NCBI GenBank assembly: GCA_017990155.1
Contig: JAGNOM010000057.1
Location: 1 to 12,289 of the forward strand
From: Propionivibrio sp.
GTDB lineage: Bacteria > Pseudomonadota > Gammaproteobacteria > Burkholderiales > Rhodocyclaceae
DNA: 12,289 nt
Direction: 5' to 3'
The position numbers and the translations under genes are program-made. A model generated the notes under the pieces. That model was not told where the DNA came from, did not search any database, and saw only the letters and a list, made by a program, of their open reading frames with translations. Below, piece by piece: positions 1-7,228 of the stretch; position 1 is the stretch's first letter, and each line of letters starts with the position of its first letter.

Positions 1-2
1 TC

Positions 3-143
3 GTCGATCTCAGCATTGCTGCATCCAGAGATCCCGGGATCCACAGAAAAGCGCTCGACATCCTGACCGAATGGCTGATCACGCACCTTCTCCAGACGGA
101 TCTGCGGATTCGTGACCACATCGAGTGCCGCCAGGCCTGCTGA
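3..143 (+). CDS. Hemerythrin-domain protein, C-terminal fragment (5' end outside window)
   Basis: An open frame enters from the left edge and stops at TGA 141-143, leaving 46 residues. It contains HRKALDILTEWLITHLLQTD, which resembles the last two helices of bacteriohemerythrins. The HLLQTD part fits the H-x4-D spacing of the final His/Asp ligands of the di-iron site in that family. Family members bind O2 at a non-heme di-iron centre, either as stand-alone sensors/carriers or as the C-terminal domain of signalling proteins. The fragment cannot show which applies here. It ends about 25 residues after the ligand motif, as a C-terminal hemerythrin domain would. The call rests on one motif and the surrounding helix pattern, so it is moderate. 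A chance open frame is the alternative, but the motif match makes that less likely. Confidence 0.55.
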   Translation, partial: VDLSIAASRDPGIHRKALDILTEWLITHLLQTDLRIRDHIECRQAC

Positions 144-247
144 AACGCTTGCCACGCTAGCATTCCAAGCGCCCGGCCGTCTTTTTGAACTTGCCCGCTG
201 ACGCCCGGTCCCAGCGTCGCCTTCACTTCTGCAAGCTCTGCCTCGCC

Positions 248-1021
248 ATGGAAACTCTTGTCATCGCCCTGGCCGCGCTGCTGGCCTCCTGTCTGACACT
301 GTTCTCGGGTTTCGGACTCGGCACGCTGCTGATGCCTGTGGTCGCGATCTTCTTTCCGCTCGACGTCGCCATCGCCATGACGGCAATGGTCCACTTCTCG
401 AACAACATCTTCAAACTGGGCCTGATGGGACTAAACGCGGACCGGGGCGTCATCCTGCGTTTCGGCCTTCCGGCGATCATCGCCTCGCTGCTTGGCGCCA
501 TCCTGCTCGCCCAACTCTCGCATCTGGCACCGATACACGAATACGCGCTGGCCGGATCGACGCACTCGATCATGCCGGTCAAGCTGGTTGTCGGCGTCAT
601 CATCATCGTGTTCGTCGCCCTTGAATTGTCGCCAGCGTTTGCCGCCTTGAGTTTCGACCGCAAGTTCCTGCCGCTCGGTGGCTGCATCAGCGGCTTTTTC
701 GGCGGTTTGTCCGGCCATCAAGGCGCGTTTCGCAGCATGTTCCTGATCAAGGCCGGTATCGGCAAAGAGCAGTTCATCGCCACCGGCGTCGTGCTGGCCG
801 TGCTGGTCGACATCACGCGGATGCTGGTTTATGGCTGGGAGGCGACGAGCACGCCGAAGAACGTCGATTGGCTGGCCGTCGGCGTCGCGACCGTCGCCGC
901 TTTTGCCGGCGCCTTCATCGGCGCCCGGCTGGTCAAGAAGCTGACGATCGTCGCCATCCAGCGCACCGTTTCGGTGCTGCTGGTGATCGTCGGAATTGGC
1001 CTGATCTCAGGGTTTCTGTAG
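248..1021 (+). CDS. TauE/SafE family (DUF81) membrane transporter, sulfite-exporter-like
   Basis: The 257-residue product is very hydrophobic, with about eight predicted membrane segments in two halves. The N-terminal half carries GFGLGTLLMP (residues 21-30) and the second half GFFGGLSGHQGAFRSMFL (149-166). These glycine-rich repeats are typical of the TauE/SafE family, whose members move sulfite, sulfoacetate or other organosulfur or small anions across the inner membrane. Substrate cannot be read from sequence. The frame stays open upstream to a TTG at 185, but that adds a polar 21-residue leader with no family resemblance, so ATG 248, directly before the first membrane helix, is preferred. 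No strong Shine-Dalgarno sequence precedes either start. The gene stands alone between the hemerythrin fragment and vgrG, with no sulfur-metabolism neighbour in view to narrow the substrate. Confidence 0.8.
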   Translation: METLVIALAALLASCLTLFSGFGLGTLLMPVVAIFFPLDVAIAMTAMVHFSNNIFKLGLMGLNADRGVILRFGLPAIIASLLGAILLAQLSHLAPIHEYALAGSTHSIMPVKLVVGVIIIVFVALELSPAFAALSFDRKFLPLGGCISGFFGGLSGHQGAFRSMFLIKAGIGKEQFIATGVVLAVLVDITRMLVYGWEATSTPKNVDWLAVGVATVAAFAGAFIGARLVKKLTIVAIQRTVSVLLVIVGIGLISGFL

Positions 1022-1086
1022 CTTCCGCCGCGCCTTCAGCGCTTGGACTTCGCTTCTTCGGGCGCCCGATCGAGACCGCCGAGCGC

Positions 1087-1183
1087 AGGAAACAATCAAC
1101 CTATCTATGCCATAAGCCATATACATACAATTCTTATTCGGAGATAGAATGCCAGACCGCAAATAGTCCTTGGTTTTTATCCC
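1087..1183 (+). promoter_or_regulatory. AT-rich leader upstream of vgrG, probable promoter region of the T6SS module
   Basis: The 162-bp gap between the transporter stop and the vgrG ATG turns abruptly AT-rich from about 1091 to 1146, inside a GC-rich region. It contains -10-like hexamers TATACA (1120-1125) and TACAAT (1126-1131). No good -35 partner lies at the normal distance, so a sigma-70 promoter is only suggested. A GGAG at 1140-1143 precedes a five-codon dead-end frame (ATG 1149) and is too far from ATG 1184 to serve vgrG. Confidence 0.3.
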
Positions 1184-3910
1184 ATGCATTCCACCCTCTC
1201 CGACCTCGCCGCCGCTGGCGTCTCCCTGTTCGGGCAGGGTTCCCGTCTGCTCAAGCTCCGCTTCCCCGAATCCAGTGGTTTTAGCGAAGAGTCCCTGTTG
1301 CCACACCGGTTGGCCGGCGAAGAAGGGCTATCGGTCAGCTATCGTTACGTTTTGGACTGTCTCTCCGCCGACACCCACCTCGAACTCAAGAGTCTGTTGG
1401 GACAATCCGCCGAGATCTCCCTGTTGCTCCCCGACGGCGGATCGCGTCTGCTCACCGGCCTCGTCACCCACGCCGCGCAAGCCGGCGCCGACGGCGGCTT
1501 CGCCAAGTACACGCTCACCATCGAACCGGCGCTCGCCACCCTCGCGCACCGCCGCAACAGCCGCGTCTTCCAGGACAAGACCGTACCTCAGATCGTCGCT
1601 TGCGTGCTCGACGAACATATTTCCCGCAACCCCGCCTTCACCGGCGTCTTCCAACACCGGAATCTGCTGACCCAGGATTACCGTCTCCGCTCCTATTGCC
1701 TCCAGTACCGCGAAACCGACCTCGCCTTCATCGAACGCCTGCTCGCCGAAGAAGGCATCAGCTACCGCTACCGCCACGGCCCCGAACCCGATCGCTCGAT
1801 CCAGAGCGGTGACGGCGAACAAAGCGACGACAGCGGCGAACACGAACTCCCGCAACACACCCTGATCCTCTTCGACCGCAACGACGACCTCCCGGCCTGT
1901 CAGCCGGAAGACGAAGACGGTTCAGCCGACCCGGCCGGTTCTCGCGCATCGCACCGCACGCGCCCCCAGACCAGAAACAACCGCCTGCGCTTCCACCGCA
2001 CCGACGGCATCGAAACCGACGACGCCATCGACACCTGGACCGCCGACCGTCACATTCAGTCCGGCCGCACCACCCTCGCCAGCTACGACTACCAGGCCGT
2101 CTCGACCCACGTCGGCCTTGACGACACCCGGATCAATCACGGCGAAACCGGCACCCCACTCACCGACGGCCTCGAAGACTACGACCCGCAGACCGGCTAC
2201 TACGGCAGCGACCCCGACGAGATGGCGCGCTACACCACCCTGCGCCAACAAGCCAAGGATCTCGCCAGCAAGACCTTCACCGGCCAGGGGACCGTCCGTC
2301 ACCTCGTCCCCGGCAGCTGGTTCGAACTCGCCGACCACCCAATCCACGACCAGGACGGGCCGGAAGACCGGCAGTTCCTCGTCACGCAGTTATCCTTTGA
2401 GGCCGAGAACAACCTCCTCACCGACCTCTCGCCAGAAGCGAAACACAGTCTGGGCGGGCTTCCTGAAAAGACAAACACAGCGACCCAGAACACCCCGCCC
2501 TACAGAAACACCTTTACGGCGGTACGCCGGCACATTCCGATTATTCCGGAGTACAGCCAGACCACGCACCACAAACCCACCGCCAAGGGCCTGAGCACCG
2601 CCACCGTCGTCGGCCCCGAAGGTGAAGAGATCTTCACCGACGCCCACGGCCGCATCAAGATCCAGTTCCACTGGCAACGGAAACAGGACCACCCGGACGG
2701 CGGCGCCGACAAAGACGACCATTCGTCCACCTGGGTCCGCGTCGCCCTGCCCAGTGCCGGCGCCGCCTGGGGCAGCCAGTACATCCCGAGGATCGGCCAG
2801 GAAGTCGTCATCGACTTCATCGAAGCCGACATCGACCGGCCCTTGGTCACCGGCGTCGTCTACAACGGCACGCACCGGCCGCCGACCTTCAGCGGCGCCG
2901 GAAGCCTGCCGGCGAACAAGACGCTCTCCGGACACAAGTCTAAGGAGTACAAGGGCAACCGCTACAACGAACTCTTGTTCGACGACAGCACGAACGAGAT
3001 CCGCACCAAGCTCAGTAGTGAACATGGCAAGACGCAGCTCAACCAGGGCTATCTGATTCACCCGAGAACCGAGGGCAAGGGCGAACCCCGAGGCGAAGGG
3101 TTTGAGCTGCGAACCGACGCGTCCGGCGCACTCCGGGCGGCGAAGGGGCTTCTCCTCTCTACCTGGCAACGCCTGCATGCGAGCGACAAGCAACTCTCAA
3201 GGGAAGAAGCGCTTGATCTGATGCAGCAGAGTCTGGAGCTCTTCAAGCAGTTCGGGGAGTACGCGGCGCAGCATGAAGCCTTACCCGTCGATCCCGAACC
3301 GCAGGACCAGCTCAAGCAGAAGTTCGTGGATTGGGAAAATGGAAGTAACACCCAAAAGGGTGGCACAGGAACCCACGGCGGTGCGCCGGTGATCGGGATC
3401 ACGGCGTCGCAGGGCATTCATACCAGCACCCCCGAGAGTCTCGTCAGCTACGCCGGCCAGAACATCGATACGGTCGCCCAGCAGCATCTACAGCAGACGG
3501 CGGGACAGCGCTTCAATCTGAATGCGGGGAAAGGCATCTCGCTGTTCGCGCATGAGGAGGGCGTCAAAGCCATCGCCCATCACGGGAAGATGCTGATCCA
3601 GTCCCAGCATGACGATACGCAGATCAATGCGGAACAGAATGTGACGGTGACGGCGAGTATGGGGAAGATCACCACCGCCGCCGACCAGCAGATCGTCTGG
3701 ATGACCGCCGGTGGCGCCTATATCAAACTCGCTGGCGGTAACTTCGAGATGGGTGCGCCGGGCGGCTGCACGATCAAGGCGGCGAAGCATGTTTATGTCG
3801 GGCCGGCGAGCAAGGTGCCGGTGCTGCCACAATTCTCCGGTTCGGTCTGCTTGCCATGCCTTATTGCCGCGCAGCAATCTGGTAGCCCATTTGTTGCGCC
3901 GATCGACTGA
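1184..3910 (+). CDS. vgrG: VgrG / TssI, type VI secretion system spike tip protein
   Basis: The product is 908 residues. Residues about 20-430 form the gp27-like VgrG N-terminal region, with the characteristic CLQYRETDLAFIERLLAEEG at 172-191 and LRFHRTDGIETDDAI at 268-282. Residues about 475-565 form the gp5 OB-fold, with HGRIKIQFHW (488-497), WVRVALPSAGAAWG (517-530), PRIGQEVVIDF (535-545) and DRPLVTGVVYN (551-561). Residues about 740-873 are the DUF2345 beta-helix needle extension. A 35-residue tail with Cys889-x2-Cys892 follows. A charged, low-complexity linker interrupts the gp27-like part at about 202-262. VgrG trimers cap the Hcp tube and carry effectors, here most likely the downstream lipase. 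ATG 1184 is the first possible start after an in-frame stop at 1145, although no Shine-Dalgarno precedes it. The adaptor gene begins 11 bp after the stop. Base composition changes within the gene (see findings). Confidence 0.95.
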   Translation: MHSTLSDLAAAGVSLFGQGSRLLKLRFPESSGFSEESLLPHRLAGEEGLSVSYRYVLDCLSADTHLELKSLLGQSAEISLLLPDGGSRLLTGLVTHAAQAGADGGFAKYTLTIEPALATLAHRRNSRVFQDKTVPQIVACVLDEHISRNPAFTGVFQHRNLLTQDYRLRSYCLQYRETDLAFIERLLAEEGISYRYRHGPEPDRSIQSGDGEQSDDSGEHELPQHTLILFDRNDDLPACQPEDEDGSADPAGSRASHRTRPQTRNNRLRFHRTDGIETDDAIDTWTADRHIQSGRTTLASYDYQAVSTHVGLDDTRINHGETGTPLTDGLEDYDPQTGYYGSDPDEMARYTTLRQQAKDLASKTFTGQGTVRHLVPGSWFELADHPIHDQDGPEDRQFLVTQLSFEAENNLLTDLSPEAKHSLGGLPEKTNTATQNTPPYRNTFTAVRRHIPIIPEYSQTTHHKPTAKGLSTATVVGPEGEEIFTDAHGRIKIQFHWQRKQDHPDGGADKDDHSSTWVRVALPSAGAAWGSQYIPRIGQEVVIDFIEADIDRPLVTGVVYNGTHRPPTFSGAGSLPANKTLSGHKSKEYKGNRYNELLFDDSTNEIRTKLSSEHGKTQLNQGYLIHPRTEGKGEPRGEGFELRTDASGALRAAKGLLLSTWQRLHASDKQLSREEALDLMQQSLELFKQFGEYAAQHEALPVDPEPQDQLKQKFVDWENGSNTQKGGTGTHGGAPVIGITASQGIHTSTPESLVSYAGQNIDTVAQQHLQQTAGQRFNLNAGKGISLFAHEEGVKAIAHHGKMLIQSQHDDTQINAEQNVTVTASMGKITTAADQQIVWMTAGGAYIKLAGGNFEMGAPGGCTIKAAKHVYVGPASKVPVLPQFSGSVCLPCLIAAQQSGSPFVAPID

Positions 3911-3921
3911 AAGAGGACTCC

Positions 3922-4830
3922 ATGTACTTTGCCTGCTCTCCTCCAAATCGAGACACCCTGTCGTCCGAATTGATTGCATCATTCCAGAAGGTGTCGTTAG
4001 CTTTTGGTGGTTTGCTACAGCTATATGCAATCGTCGATGCCGGGTTCGAGTCGCCACTGGCACGTTGGGCGAGAAATCACGGGGTTTCGATCGGCGAAAA
4101 GTCCAGCCTTGCCGCAATCAAGAACCATCTACCTTTTGTTATCCCACTCAGCGAGGCGCCATCGGCGAGAGAAGTCTCCCGATTAATCGGTGCCGCAAAG
4201 CGGAGCCCAATGATTAGCTTTGTCGCCTCGCGAAGCGATGCGACAAAGCTCGTGCGTGATCTACAGGCGCTATTGGTCGCGCACACCGATGACGGTATGC
4301 GCTGGCCGCTGCGGTTCGCCGATACGAGAGTGCTCCCCGTGTTTCTTGGCGAACTTGCCCATGCGGAGAGCCGCCATGTGCTCACGACTGACATCCACGC
4401 ATGGTGGTGGCCTCGGCGCGATGGGCAGCTCGATGCTTTTCTTAATACCGCAACCGCAAAACCCGCAGCGCCGACAAATAGGCATCTCGAATTGAGCGAC
4501 CGGCAATTCGATCACATGATGAACGCCGCAATGCCCGACTCCGTGATTGCCCGGTTGCACCAAGCATGCCCCGATATTCTTGACCTCTACGCCCCGCACG
4601 AAAACCACGGACGGGTGAGCGCGGCGCTTGAAGTTCTGATATCCAAGGGCTTCGATTCGGCCGAACTGCAATTGCGCTGGGCCGCGCTGGCGTTGAGTTT
4701 TCGCCAGACCCTTGAGGACATTCCCGAACTGGTAGCAGCGCTGGCAGAAGCCCCAAGTGATGGAGACCTACTGGCACGCATCGATCAGCTACCCGACGAA
4801 GTCTGGGCGGCACAGGACGTAACACCATGA
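3922..4830 (+). CDS. DUF4123-domain T6SS effector adaptor/chaperone (Tap/TEC type)
   Basis: The product is 302 residues. LYAIVDAG (34-41) near the N terminus and RWPLRFADTRVLPVFL (127-142) are the two recognisable blocks of DUF4123 proteins, here spanning residues about 15-165. The C-terminal half (about 185-300) is predicted helical and matches nothing I recognise. In characterised systems, DUF4123 proteins encoded directly after vgrG bind a specific effector and hand it to the VgrG tip without being secreted themselves. The gene has a good ribosome-binding site, AGAGGA at 3912-3917, four bases before ATG 3922. It lies 11 bp after vgrG, and its TGA overlaps the next start by ATGA (4827-4830), so it should be co-transcribed and translationally coupled. 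Its placement indicates that it loads the DUF2235 lipase two genes downstream. The family call is firm; the cargo is an inference from position. Confidence 0.85.
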   Translation: MYFACSPPNRDTLSSELIASFQKVSLAFGGLLQLYAIVDAGFESPLARWARNHGVSIGEKSSLAAIKNHLPFVIPLSEAPSAREVSRLIGAAKRSPMISFVASRSDATKLVRDLQALLVAHTDDGMRWPLRFADTRVLPVFLGELAHAESRHVLTTDIHAWWWPRRDGQLDAFLNTATAKPAAPTNRHLELSDRQFDHMMNAAMPDSVIARLHQACPDILDLYAPHENHGRVSAALEVLISKGFDSAELQLRWAALALSFRQTLEDIPELVAALAEAPSDGDLLARIDQLPDEVWAAQDVTP

Positions 4831-5336
4831 GATCACGACTAGGTGTTTTGCTGGCGGGACTCGCCCTGGCACTGACCTTGACCGCGTGCCAGGAACCGAA
4901 AGAACCAGACAACAAGGAAGGTGTTCCGGTGGGCATCACCGGGATCAACCACACGACGACTTATATCGCTGACTTCTATATCGATGGCGCGTTTGGTGGA
5001 AACATTTCAAACATCAATAACGGAGGGGGCGGCGGTAGCACGACTTGTTGCGTTGTAATCCCGCATCACTACCGCCCGGGTCTCACCGCGAAAGTTCGCT
5101 GGAACCATACGGAATCGAGGATCGACAACTGGAAAGAGACCGTGGCAACAGTACTGCCCTACCCCGATGGCGGCGGGCATGCCTGGGTTAATTTCCTACC
5201 CGATGATCGAGTGGTGATCGTGCTAAGTGATATGGACACGTGGAGCCGCGGCTATCTAGGGGAACACAAAGCGCCCAGCCATCCTGACTATCGTGGTGCT
5301 ACCGCCGAGTTTCCCAGCACCGAGGAGCAACAATGA
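4827..5336 (+). CDS. DUF3304 lipoprotein, probable immunity protein for the Tle1-type lipase
   Basis: The 169-residue product starts with a lipoprotein signal: positive MRSR, a hydrophobic stretch at 5-17 and lipobox LTAC with Cys21. The mature part contains GITGINHTTTYIADFYIDG (36-54), a glycine run and twin cysteines GGGGGSTTCC (66-75), then RPGLTAKVRW (83-92). This pattern is that of DUF3304 proteins, which recur beside T6SS lipase genes. Known Tle1 effectors are neutralised by periplasm-facing lipoproteins encoded next to them. By that analogy this protein would sit in the periplasm and block incoming lipase, protecting the cell from sister attack. Residues after the cysteine (QEPKEPDN) carry no Asp at +2, compatible with outer-membrane sorting. 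The gene overlaps the adaptor and lipase genes by 4 bp each, so it is made before and together with the toxin. AGGA (4814-4817) is a weak ribosome-binding site. Immunity function is inferred. Confidence 0.75.
   Translation: MRSRLGVLLAGLALALTLTACQEPKEPDNKEGVPVGITGINHTTTYIADFYIDGAFGGNISNINNGGGGGSTTCCVVIPHHYRPGLTAKVRWNHTESRIDNWKETVATVLPYPDGGGHAWVNFLPDDRVVIVLSDMDTWSRGYLGEHKAPSHPDYRGATAEFPSTEEQQ
5322..5327 (+). promoter_or_regulatory. Strong ribosome-binding site of the lipase gene
   Basis: GAGGAG lies five bases before ATG 5333, inside the last codons of the lipoprotein gene. It fixes the lipase start and suggests the toxin is initiated efficiently in its own right, in addition to coupling through the ATGA overlap. 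Confidence 0.7.
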
Positions 5337-7078
5337 GCGCTCTCAACCCATTGCCGCCGAGTAGCTCTTCACTGAAAGCCAGAGATTTTCAACGCATGAC
5401 CGAAGCCTATGCAAAGGCAGAGAAGGTCAGTGCAGATAAACCGAGTTGCACCAAACGCATCTGGGTCGGTTTGTTCTTTGACGGCACAAATAACAACATG
5501 GAACGGGATAGACCGGAGAAAGGCCACTCGAACGTCGTTCGCCTTTTTGACGCTTTCCCCGATCGTCCCAATGACGGCTATTTCCGAAATTACATCCCCG
5601 GCCTCGGCACAAAATTCCCTGAAATCGGCGAAAAAACGGAAACATCCAGTGGGAAGGCTTACGGCAAAGGCGGCGCTGCCCGTATCCACTGGGGACTGAT
5701 CCAAGTGCTCAACTCGGCACATAGAGCAGCGGAACTTGGTTTTCTAATCCCCGACAACGAAGCCAAATCCGCCATCAACGACGCCTACATGCTCAAAGAC
5801 GCCTGGAGCGTCTTCGGCAACAAGCGGCAGGCGTGGTTTCGGGGAAAGGTCGCCCAACTCAAGGCCAACACGCAGAATCGCAAGCCGACGATTACCCACA
5901 TCGACGTTTCGGTGTTCGGTTTTTCGCGCGGCGCGGCGGAAGCGCGGGCGTTCTGCAACTGGTTGATCGAGTGTTGCGAACAGGATTCTGGCGGACTGTT
6001 GTCGTTGGCCGGAATGCCGCTTTCAATCAGCTTTCTGGGCTTGTTCGACACCGTCGCCTCGGTCGGGCTGGCAGACTCTTTCCCATTGCCCGTTTCCGGG
6101 CACATGGACTGGGCCGACGGCACGATGCGGATTCCCCAACAGGTGGCGCGCTGTGTCCATCTCGTTGCGGCGCACGAGATTCGCGCATCGTTCCCGCTCA
6201 ATTGCGGGCGCGACGGTGCATCGTACCCGAGCGGGGTGCTGGAAGTGGTCTATCCCGGCGCACATTCAAACCTGGGCGGCGGCTATGCGCCGGGGGAACA
6301 GGGGCGGAGCCGTCAGGGAGTGCCCTCGTTGCTGTCGCAGATTCCGTTGAGGCGAATGTATAACGAGGCGCGCAAAGCGGGTGTGCCATTGCAGGCGCTG
6401 GAGAAAATCCCGGAAGCAACAAGCAAGGATTTCGAGATATCGGAGACGCTGCGCGCGGATTTTTCGGCTTATCTCAAGCAAACCGCGGTTTCGGCAGCCC
6501 GCGTCGAGCACATGCTGGAAGGGCACATGCGCTACTACCGGCGTTACAAATCGGTCACTGCCGACTGGGAAACGCTTTCGATGAAAGCCGCCGGCGAGCA
6601 GGATCGCCAGGATTTGAAGGAGGCGAACAAGGATTGGGATGGAGAGGTGAACGCGCTACGAAGCAAGAAGAAACTCGCCGGCCTCAAAGATCCACGCATA
6701 CGCGTGCAACTCACCGAACGCGACGAGCAGTTGCTCGCTGACCTCAATACGCCCGTGCATACCGATGTAGTCAAGTTTCTCGACGACTATGTGCATGACT
6801 CTCACGCCGGCTTCTATCTGGCTGGACCCGTCACAAAATATGACAAGGAACAGGAGACCAAGCGCGTTGAGCAACTGGTCAAATCAGGGGAAAAGCTCAA
6901 CGCTTGGGAGCGCAAGGTGTGGACGGCAAAGCAGCAAGGTAAGCCCTTCCCGGTCATGACCGATGCGGATCAGTGGGACATGCTGCAGGGCACCGATATG
7001 GTTGTCGCTGCCACAACTGGCACACGGCGAGAAGGAACCGGATATTTCCGGCGACGCGCGGTTTTCGACAAGAGTTGA
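5333..7078 (+). CDS. DUF2235 alpha/beta-hydrolase, Tle1-type T6SS phospholipase effector
   Basis: The product is 581 residues with no signal peptide, as expected for a T6SS cargo. FFDGTNNN (48-55) is the opening motif of DUF2235. The nucleophile elbow is VFGFSRGAAEAR (194-205), giving GxSxG with Ser198. LFDTVASVG (237-245) offers Asp239, and VYPGAHSNLGGGY (306-318) offers His311, completing an apparent Ser-Asp-His triad. HEIRASFPL (281-289) is another conserved block. A charged helical segment (about 370-520) follows, then HDSHAGF and a C-terminal GTGYFRRRAVFD, both seen in Tle1 proteins. Characterised Tle1 enzymes are phospholipases that attack membrane phospholipids in the periplasm of a prey cell. 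Head-group and acyl-position specificity cannot be told here. The vgrG-adaptor-immunity-lipase order supports an antibacterial effector. GC is low near the start (29/60 at 5461-5520), consistent with transfer. All catalytic residues look present, so the gene appears functional. Confidence 0.9.
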   Translation: MSALNPLPPSSSSLKARDFQRMTEAYAKAEKVSADKPSCTKRIWVGLFFDGTNNNMERDRPEKGHSNVVRLFDAFPDRPNDGYFRNYIPGLGTKFPEIGEKTETSSGKAYGKGGAARIHWGLIQVLNSAHRAAELGFLIPDNEAKSAINDAYMLKDAWSVFGNKRQAWFRGKVAQLKANTQNRKPTITHIDVSVFGFSRGAAEARAFCNWLIECCEQDSGGLLSLAGMPLSISFLGLFDTVASVGLADSFPLPVSGHMDWADGTMRIPQQVARCVHLVAAHEIRASFPLNCGRDGASYPSGVLEVVYPGAHSNLGGGYAPGEQGRSRQGVPSLLSQIPLRRMYNEARKAGVPLQALEKIPEATSKDFEISETLRADFSAYLKQTAVSAARVEHMLEGHMRYYRRYKSVTADWETLSMKAAGEQDRQDLKEANKDWDGEVNALRSKKKLAGLKDPRIRVQLTERDEQLLADLNTPVHTDVVKFLDDYVHDSHAGFYLAGPVTKYDKEQETKRVEQLVKSGEKLNAWERKVWTAKQQGKPFPVMTDADQWDMLQGTDMVVAATTGTRREGTGYFRRRAVFDKS

Positions 7079-7228
7079 TGCTGTTGTTTTTACCAATCGA
7101 CATGGCTTCTGAAACTGGCGATTCGTTGTAGTCATCATTAGTATGAAAGGCAAGATCTCGATGCCTACGATATCCGGACACCCACGTCCTCGCGTGAACT
7201 CCCCGTTCGACATTTTGCGCGAGTATTG
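7079..7228. other. Convergent intergenic gap between lipase and MFS genes
   Basis: This 150-bp AT-richer spacer separates two genes pointing at each other. It holds a weak nested inverted repeat: outer arms CTCGCG (7189-7194) and CGCGAG (7218-7223), with inner GAAC and GTTC. There is no T-run typical of an intrinsic terminator. A 29-codon open frame (ATG 7143 to TAG 7232) has no ribosome-binding site and no recognisable product. I see no convincing gene here. Confidence 0.4.

Noticed and set aside
146..186. Possible terminator after the hemerythrin fragment: CGCTTG (146-151) and CAAGCG (166-171) with a T-run at 182-186
   Set aside because: The stem is only 6 bp with a 14-base loop, and the T-run starts ten bases after the stem. 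Not convincing.
185..247. N-terminal extension of the TauE/SafE transporter from TTG 185
   Set aside because: It adds a polar, arginine-rich stretch before the first membrane helix with no ribosome-binding site; ATG 248 fits the family better.
1149..1166. Mini-frame MPDRK after GGAG upstream of vgrG, a possible leader peptide
   Set aside because: Five codons with no regulatory logic or hairpin near it; probably chance.
2390..3193. Long antisense and shifted frames within vgrG (including 1328-1858, 1922-2347, 2118-2594 and 2622-3056)
   Set aside because: Low-complexity translations without family resemblance, fully overlapped by the clearly conserved VgrG frame.
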